Of a stretch of DNA of 64,000 nt, positions 57,908 through 64,000 are shown piece after piece. Under the pieces are notes generated by a model that worked only from the letters and a program-made list of their open reading frames with translations, was not told the origin of the DNA and made no database searches. Each line of letters opens with the position of its first letter. The first letter of the stretch is position 1. The position numbers were made by a program, and so were the translations under genes. Origin of the DNA: Moniliophthora roreri (lineage: Eukaryota > Basidiomycota > Agaricomycetes > Agaricales > Marasmiaceae); contig LATX02000182.1 in NCBI GenBank assembly GCA_001466705.2, positions 124,001 to 188,000 of the forward strand. The letters run 5' to 3'.

Positions 57908-58763
57908 CATAATCTTCTATGATCACTAGGTGGGGTCTGTCTTCTGCCATTATCAAGGCCAAAATAGGTAATAATATATTTTGGTCATGATAATCTATTT
58001 CACTCATTTTCTGCCATGATCATTAGGTGTTTGATTTGCTGATGGACCTTATCCCCCATAGCTGAGGCATCCTCTATATGTCTAAAGAGTGTACATTAAG
58101 GGTCTAGACAAACAATGCCAACACCAAACCCTTGAGATGCTCACTAATCAATTGAGCTGTCTACTCCACCCTAAACCACTATGGCAGCATTACAATCAGG
58201 TCTTTATCCAGAGGGAAGCCAAAAAAGCACATCAGAACACCTCCCAGAGGCTGTGAATATCCAGTTCCCAGTTGGGAGACCCAAAAAGTGGCCTAGAAAG
58301 CCTTCCAGAGGCCGTGGGAATCCAGTACCCAACAAAGAAACCTCTAAAAAGCAGAATTTATACAATATTTAGGTGTAGGTTTATTATTTTTACAAAAAAA
58401 CATCACCCTGTTGTCAGAAAATAGAATTAATAAATTAGGATTTTATCAGTCATTTTATTGGAGACAATGTGACAAATTGTCCAGAATTTTTGTACTTGCC
58501 GTCCCTGCTGACCATGAATAGCGAAATTGGATGATTTATGAAAAGCCATAGTGGACAATTTGGGGGTGAAAGCAAGAATGAAACAACATGAAAGATCCAA
58601 GCACAACATGGCAGCACTCTATGTCAATTCCGGTTCGCACAGCAATCCTAGTGTCAACTGCATAGTTACTCACGCCGGCAAACTGCTTCCCAAAATCCAG
58701 TGACAATGAATAACTTGACTCAATAAATACATGGGTATCCAGTCCAGTCAGTCCAGCCCCATA
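57908..58763. other. Intergenic region, 3' side of the phosphatase gene
   Basis: No supported gene. A 62-bp unit starting CCAGAGGC is imperfectly repeated (58245 and 58307). The last 100-200 bases should contain the 3' untranslated region of the gene ending at 58764; no clear poly(A) signal in the minus direction was recognised. Confidence 0.4.
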
Positions 58764-61085
58764 CTACCCCTCCCAAACACCACTCTCCAACCCCGCTTTT
58801 GACACCCTCCTCATGGGCTGCAACGTCGCCTCATCCACCGGTGCCCTCCTCGCATGCCTATACCTCCCAGTCGCATCCCTAACCTCCAGTTCCTGATACG
58901 GATCGTGCATACCTACAATGCAACGCATTAACACGAAGAAAAGAACACACCAACACACTCACCCGTTCTCGAAATCGGCGTCAACACCTGTTTCCCATCC
59001 TCCTCCCCGGCACCATGCCCGTCAATTGCGCTCATTGGGTACACCTTGCCCGCTCCATCACCACCATTCACATCGATATGCAGCTGCATACCCCTCGGTG
59101 AAGGCGTACTCAACGTACTCTCACTCGTTGTTTCCTCTTCGTCCACACCCGCACCGGCACCCTCTGCGGGCAACTGCATAATAGGCCCACTTATACTCTG
59201 CGCATGTCCATGACTCGTCGTGTGCTCAGACGTAAAAGATCCATTGACAGCCGTCCCAGGAATCTTGCGCAAATTTCGTCTCGAAGACTGGGGTCGTAGC
59301 GTCTGATTGGGATTATGTTGGATATTCGCTGCGTTGGAAGAATGGTTGACACCCAGACTCTTTCCACCCAATTCCTCTTCTTCAAAGTTCATGAGTTCGG
59401 ATACGAAGCCTATGTTGGGTGATATGCCTGCGTAATCGTTAGTTTGAGCATACAAAGAAACATGACGCGCCCTTGCCTCTTCTTCTCTCTAAAACAAAGC
59501 GGTATGCTCTACTCAACGTCCAATGATGGCTATGTATCAGGTACGCAATGACAGCAGTCACGCTACGACTCTTGCCGGCTTTACAGTGTACGTAGGTCGG
59601 TGATGAATGTAATCTTGCGTCGTCTGTAGCGCTATAAGTGAATCCATGTTTAGCGTAGAGAGCAGTTTACGCACCCAATACAACACAAACCTCCCTAACA
59701 CCTTTCGCAACACCTTCTTCCTCGACTGTATCCCTCATTCCAATCTTGATATACTTTTCAAATTTTTTGCGTAAACCAAGACCATGGTCATTCTCGGAAC
59801 ACTCTTCCGCGAGATTGAGTATCCGCTTGACGCCCTTGCTCTGCAACTCGTCGACGTGTTCGCGTGTCGTTGGTTCAGGGCCTATAGCAATCAAAATTAG
59901 CTTGAGCACAAGTAACAAAGACGACTGCGCACCTAGATACAAAAATCCAGGTAAAATCGTACTAACGAGAAACACTGGAAACTCGTCCTCTCCTTCTCCC
60001 GTGGTTGGCGGATCATCTTCTCCTCCACCAAACGTAAAGCTCTGTTTGAACGACGTACGTGGTGGTTCTGTCGTTGTTGGAGTAGGTACATCCGTCCAAG
60101 TAGATGAACCAACGACAAACTCGTCATTCCTAGGCGAGGCTTTAGGAGTTTTCTGACTATTAAACGAAGGTGTGTGTGGAGGGGTGTAATATGCGGAAAA
60201 GATGGAGGACGTGGGTGAATCTGTCGCAGGACTGGTAACAATAGGCGGGAGTTTGAGTGGAGGTAGGGGCATAGGTTTGGGTAGATGTGGGGTTGGGGAA
60301 GGAGGTACGCTGAGAGTTGCAGCGCGAGTCTTGAGTGACAATCTGGGGAGTCTCTCTACAGATCTAGTGTCGATACGTATGAGATTGGGTTTAGGTTTGG
60401 GATTGGGAGAAGGCGGGGGAGATACAGCAACCAACTCGAGTTGCTGTTTGGGTTTATACTTTTGCTTTGTGTCGACAGTGAGGTTGGTAGTGCCGGCGGC
60501 AGAGTCTGAGGTGAGTAGCTCCTGGAGCGGTGGATGATTTATGCCTCCAAAGAGATAATCGACAGAGCCATTTGGGAGTAGAGCGGGTAGAATGTGCATG
60601 AGTGGGTCCTGGTCGCAAAGAATGACGTCTCCATCCCAGCAATTGGCAATAGTGTGATCCCAAGTTGCTTTGCCTGCATCAGTGGTGATGTACTGACGAA
60701 GGCTGGATAGATCAACCTTGCCCTTTCTCCAACGTTTGAGAATGAGAGAAGGAACTGCAAGGTTGATGGAATGGCGTATATGAGAAGCCTGGAAAGCTGC
60801 AAGTGGCCTTGTATCGATCAGCAAGGGCTTCTTGTCTGATTGCAGTCTATTAGCTAGACTCGTAGGATGTATTGGGTGGGGTATAGAGGTTGTGAGAGGA
60901 GTGAACCATTCGTCGTGGTCGTCGTCGGTGAGACGTAGATTGCCAACGCTCCTGATAGGCCTGAGCTTCAAATTTCTCTTGACCGACTCTCTGAGTTTCT
61001 GAAGTCTATCTCTTTCTTCCTCATCTCCTTCGTCAAAGGTGAAAGAGCCTGGCAAGTCGCAATCTGAATCGTCGTCTGGAGGCAT
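58764..61085 (-). CDS. Rhodanese and dual-specificity phosphatase protein
   Basis: Five exons: 59933-61085, 59675-59881, 59477-59623, 58963-59427, 58764-58912, giving 706 residues; phases fit throughout. Introns are 49-51 bp; the third (59428-59476) has a GC donor. Residues 75-185 form a rhodanese-like domain (LLIDTRPLAAFQASHIRHSI; DVILCDQD with Cys157). A Pro/Ser-rich linker follows. Residues 375-510 are the phosphatase: FLYLGPEPTTREH, MRDTVEEE (acid Asp), HCKAGKSRS (Cys467, Arg473), SPNIGFVSEL. It would remove phosphate from Tyr and Ser/Thr of a protein, most likely a MAP kinase, as do fungal MSG5-type enzymes; the substrate is inferred. Start 61085 is chosen as the first ATG; 80 bp separate it from the divergent DEF1-like gene. 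Confidence 0.88.
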
Positions 61086-61165
61086 GGTATATCGTGGGAA
61101 AAAAATGACCACTACATGTGTAGTACGACAGGTTTTTTTTACCCTTCATTCTACCAGTCACACAG
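61086..61165. promoter_or_regulatory. 80-bp divergent promoter region
   Basis: The two start codons face away from each other with only 80 bases between. It contains a T8 tract (61133-61140) and a CATTCTACCAGTCACACAG stretch before the DEF1-like start, with no TATA box. So short a spacer suggests shared control, or that the 5' untranslated regions overlap. Confidence 0.5.
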
Positions 61166-64000
61166 ATGGCCTACAAGCAGCAAGCACGACAACTTCAAGA
61201 ATTATTTCCAGCATGGTCCAACGATGACCTAGTCTCTCTACTCGCAGAGACCAATGGAGATGTCGAACTGGCTGCAACCAGAATTAGCGATGGTCATGCA
61301 GAGCAATGGGGTTCAGTATCGCGCAAAAAGACCAAACAGCAGCAACAGCAGCAGCAGCATCATCAGCCAAGTCGTTCTTCTACTCCGACTACCAGGGGTG
61401 GTCGTGCTAGTGCAAGGGGTGGTGCTAGAGGTGGTACTCCAAGAGCTAGAGCTCAAGGTCCAGCGACAGCTGCAATAACCACACCTTCAACTTGGGAGCA
61501 GCCAAAGGAATCGAAGGAGACGGCACTGCCGCAGCCACCAAAGACCAATGGTACCCCTGCTCCTACTCCTGCACCTGCACCTGTAACTGCACCTGCCCCA
61601 GTATCTAAACCTGCTCCAACTGTCGCCCCCGCCGCTCCTTCCAAACCAAAACTATCATGGGCCCAAATCGCTAAACCCGCTCCTCCTCCACAGCCACAGC
61701 AACCACTGCCTCCTGCTGCTGCTGCTGCTCCCCCTCCTCCACTCCCAGTTGCCACTCATCCTCCCAAACAACAAGATCCCCCTCCAGCCGCTGCAGCAGC
61801 AGCAACCCCCGCCACCGCCACCACCCCTGGCTGGGAAGATCCAACCACCGTCAATCCACCGACTTGGGACGACGAACCACCAGCCGCTTCCACTTCATCA
61901 TCATCACAAGAACAACCTCCTCCCGTAGCTTCATCTACCACCCCAGATGAATGGGAAGTCACTCCTTCGGCCGCTGATATTGCAGCAGAAGAACAATCAC
62001 AACCAACACCCCCCCCGCCACCTCCAGCTACTGCAGCTACCACAAACCCTGCAGCTCCAGTTGCCGCACCTCCGCCACCACCCATCGCAGAAGATCCCGT
62101 AGCCACCGCTGCTGCAGTACCCATACCACCGACGCCAGCAAAACCTGCTACTCCTCGACCTTCGAGCAAACGCTTCCAAGGTCAAGGCGTCATTTTACCC
62201 GGTGGTATCGGTGGTCTTTCATTAGGTGGTCTTGGTATGCAATTCGGTTCATTAAATCTCAACACAACCGAGTCAGAGCCGACGTAAGTGTTTTGTGTCC
62301 TTTCTTTTATATATTACTAACCACTGCGTACTCAGGTCCGAACCGGCACCGGCACCAGCATCCAAAGAGTCACCCAAAGCACCCGCAGAACCTCCAAAAC
62401 CTGCTGCTCCCGAGCCAGCGCCAGTCGCGGCCATTACTTCAGAACCTGAACCCGTCCAAACACAAGCACCCCCGCCCACGCAACAAACACCTCCCGCTTC
62501 ATTAATACCTTCCGCACCTCCTTCATCGATCCCCTCATCCATCTCCACACCCACCTTATCCGCTACCACTGCAGCAACCTCTCCAGCGCCATCTGCCTCC
62601 TTCTCCTCCGCTCCTCAACAAGGAGCTTACTATTTCCCTCAAAACCAGAATACGCCTCAAAACCAACAGCAACAGCAAAACGATGCATCATCGTACGGTT
62701 CTTTCGGTGGTGTATTCCAACAATCCCAACCCCAGCCTCCTCAGACCCAACAGCAACCGCAGCAACAACAAACCGCACAGCAATCGTACTACCCCCAAAA
62801 CCAGACTCAGAACCAAACTCAACAAGGTCTCGGTGTTTTGGGTGCGCTCGGTTTGAGCGGTCTCCAAGGACAAGGCCAGACTCAACAGGCTCAAGAGTCG
62901 CAATACGGTAACGGTACCAACAACGAACAACAAGGTGGTCGCGTGAGTATCTTTACCTAACCCCATTTCAACCACACTAATTCCCTCTCACAGAACTTTT
63001 ACGACTACGCACCCCCGTCCCAACTCGGATATCAACAACCTCGTCTCCCTCCGCACGCAGCTGCCCCTGAAACACACACACCCCAAGACGCACCTGCCTC
63101 CTTACCCCAACAAGCGACCCAAACCGCCCAACAACCGTTCGCACCCCAACCCCAACACCTCCCTCCCCCACACCAACAACAGAACGTTAACCTCCCGCCA
63201 CAATCTCTCCCCGGCCAAAATGTCCAAAACGTCAACATGCCACCGCATCAACAACAACAATTCTACTACCCCCCTTATAATGTCAACTCTCAACTCCCTC
63301 ACGCAGCGTACAACCCCTACAGCCACACCACCTACTCTTCCTACGGTCCACCCATGATGGCACCTCCCTTCACACACCCTCAACAACACCAACCGCATCA
63401 TCCTTCCCAAGCTCACCAACGCTACCAATCTCAACACACCCAACACCAACACACCCAAGGCGGTCCCGCTACGCCCCAAACACCCCATGCACAAGCCACT
63501 TCTCTCGGTGTCGGAGGTGGTATGCCTTCTAAACTCGGTCTTGGTGGTCTCGGCGGTATGGGTGGCGGCGTCGGTATGGGCGGTATGGGCGGATACCAAG
63601 GTATGGGCGGTGGAATGGGCCAACTCGCCTCCGCTGCATACGGATACGGTGGTCAAGGAGGATATGATGATTACTCCCTCATGGGTATGGGTGTCGGCGG
63701 TGGCGGCGTTGGTGGTGGTGAATACGGGAAATACACTTCCCCTACAACCACGTCAACCACGTCCAACACGGGCGCAGGGAGCGCAACTAACAAGTCCCCC
63801 GAGGCATCGTACAAGCTCGCTTCAGCATCTACACAGCCAAAGGATGCACCTAGTCAGCCTATAAAAGGTCAACAAGGCGGTAGTGGAGGGTATTATGGCG
63901 GTCATAACCGATTCCAACAACAGCACCACCAGCAGTCGTACCAACAGGGCGGGTACGGTGGTCAACAAGGCGGTTATGGACAACACCAGCACCAACAGCA
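61166..64000 (+). CDS. DEF1: DEF1-like CUE-domain, Gln/Pro-rich protein (3' end cut)
   Basis: Exons 61166-62283, 62336-62942 and 62994 to the window end; introns 62284-62335 (GTAAGT..TCAG, branch-like CTAAC) and 62943-62993 (GTGAGT..ACAG). 910 residues are seen without a stop. Residues 8-47 fit a CUE domain (LQELFPAWSNDDLVSLLAET, then DVELAATRISDG). RGG-type repeats, KLSWAQIAKP near residue 170, long Pro/Ala and Gln-rich low-complexity regions and a C-terminal Gly/Tyr/Gln-rich part follow. In yeast Def1 binds ubiquitin ligase components and promotes degradation of stalled RNA polymerase II. The domain order supports the assignment; the low-complexity part alone would not. Confidence 0.78.

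Noticed and set aside
60202..60537. Plus-strand Gly-rich frame opposite the phosphatase gene
   Set aside because: Shadow of the Pro/Ser-rich linker of the gene on the other strand.
61453..62569. Long antisense Gly/Ala-rich frames opposite the DEF1-like gene
   Set aside because: They mirror Pro/Ala/Gln-rich codons of the sense gene, which avoids antisense stops; no domain.

Overview
The window looks like a transposon-rich chromosome segment of a basidiomycete, most likely an Agaricomycete. The evidence is two host genes with 46-53 bp introns, a DEF1-type gene, a rhodanese plus dual-specificity phosphatase gene, and Ty3/gypsy chromoviruses and intron-bearing DDE transposons of a kind usual in mushroom genomes. 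I make no species claim. About 57 kb is mobile DNA. Intact host genes appear only from 58.8 kb onward. CpG is visibly scarce in most of 1-49 kb and normal in the young element at 49.5-57.1 kb and in the host genes, which suggests long-term C-to-T decay at methylated CpG.

Layout. 1-278: reverse transcriptase scrap of family C. 279-4606 (-): truncated Ty3/gypsy element T1 with one LTR, inserted in the integrase of an older chromovirus B1 (4607-7262, -). 7470-7876: inverted repeat. 7.9-9.3 kb: intron-bearing gene relic with a cysteine cluster. 9.5-17.0 kb (-): decayed element C (integrase, RNase H/RT, protease, gag). 17.9-18.9 and 36.9-39.6 kb (+): the two halves of chromovirus B2, split by element D (18948-36929, -). 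D is itself split by a TA-flanked DDE transposon (21026-24313) and by element E (27711-35381, +), and E carries a CACTA-type MITE. Most joins show target-site duplications, and taking out the insert puts the host reading frame back together. 39.9-45.4 kb: MITEs of three types, a second cysteine-cluster relic, and a 783-bp direct repeat on both sides of an N that is almost certainly an assembly overlap. 45.4-48.1 kb: long inverted-repeat element holding a solo LTR. 49511-57145 (+): element F, the youngest, with matching 617-bp LTRs and a perfect CCTTT duplication. 58764-61085 (-): phosphatase gene. 61166-end (+): DEF1-like gene.

T1, D, E and F are one lineage with the order LTR - gag - (-1 frameshift) - pol (protease, RT, RNase H, integrase, chromodomain). 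Two features stand out. (1) D, E and F carry a third ORF between pol and the 3' LTR, about 440-460 codons in E and F, ending in two CCHC knuckles with identical spacing in all three copies. (2) The sequence just inside the 5' LTR is complementary to a motif 32 nt after the LTR TATA box, the arrangement of Tf1-type self-primed reverse transcription. All copies are inactivated by nonsense codons, mostly TGA. In F all three ORFs keep their frame, with 17 in-frame stops, 15 of them TGA.
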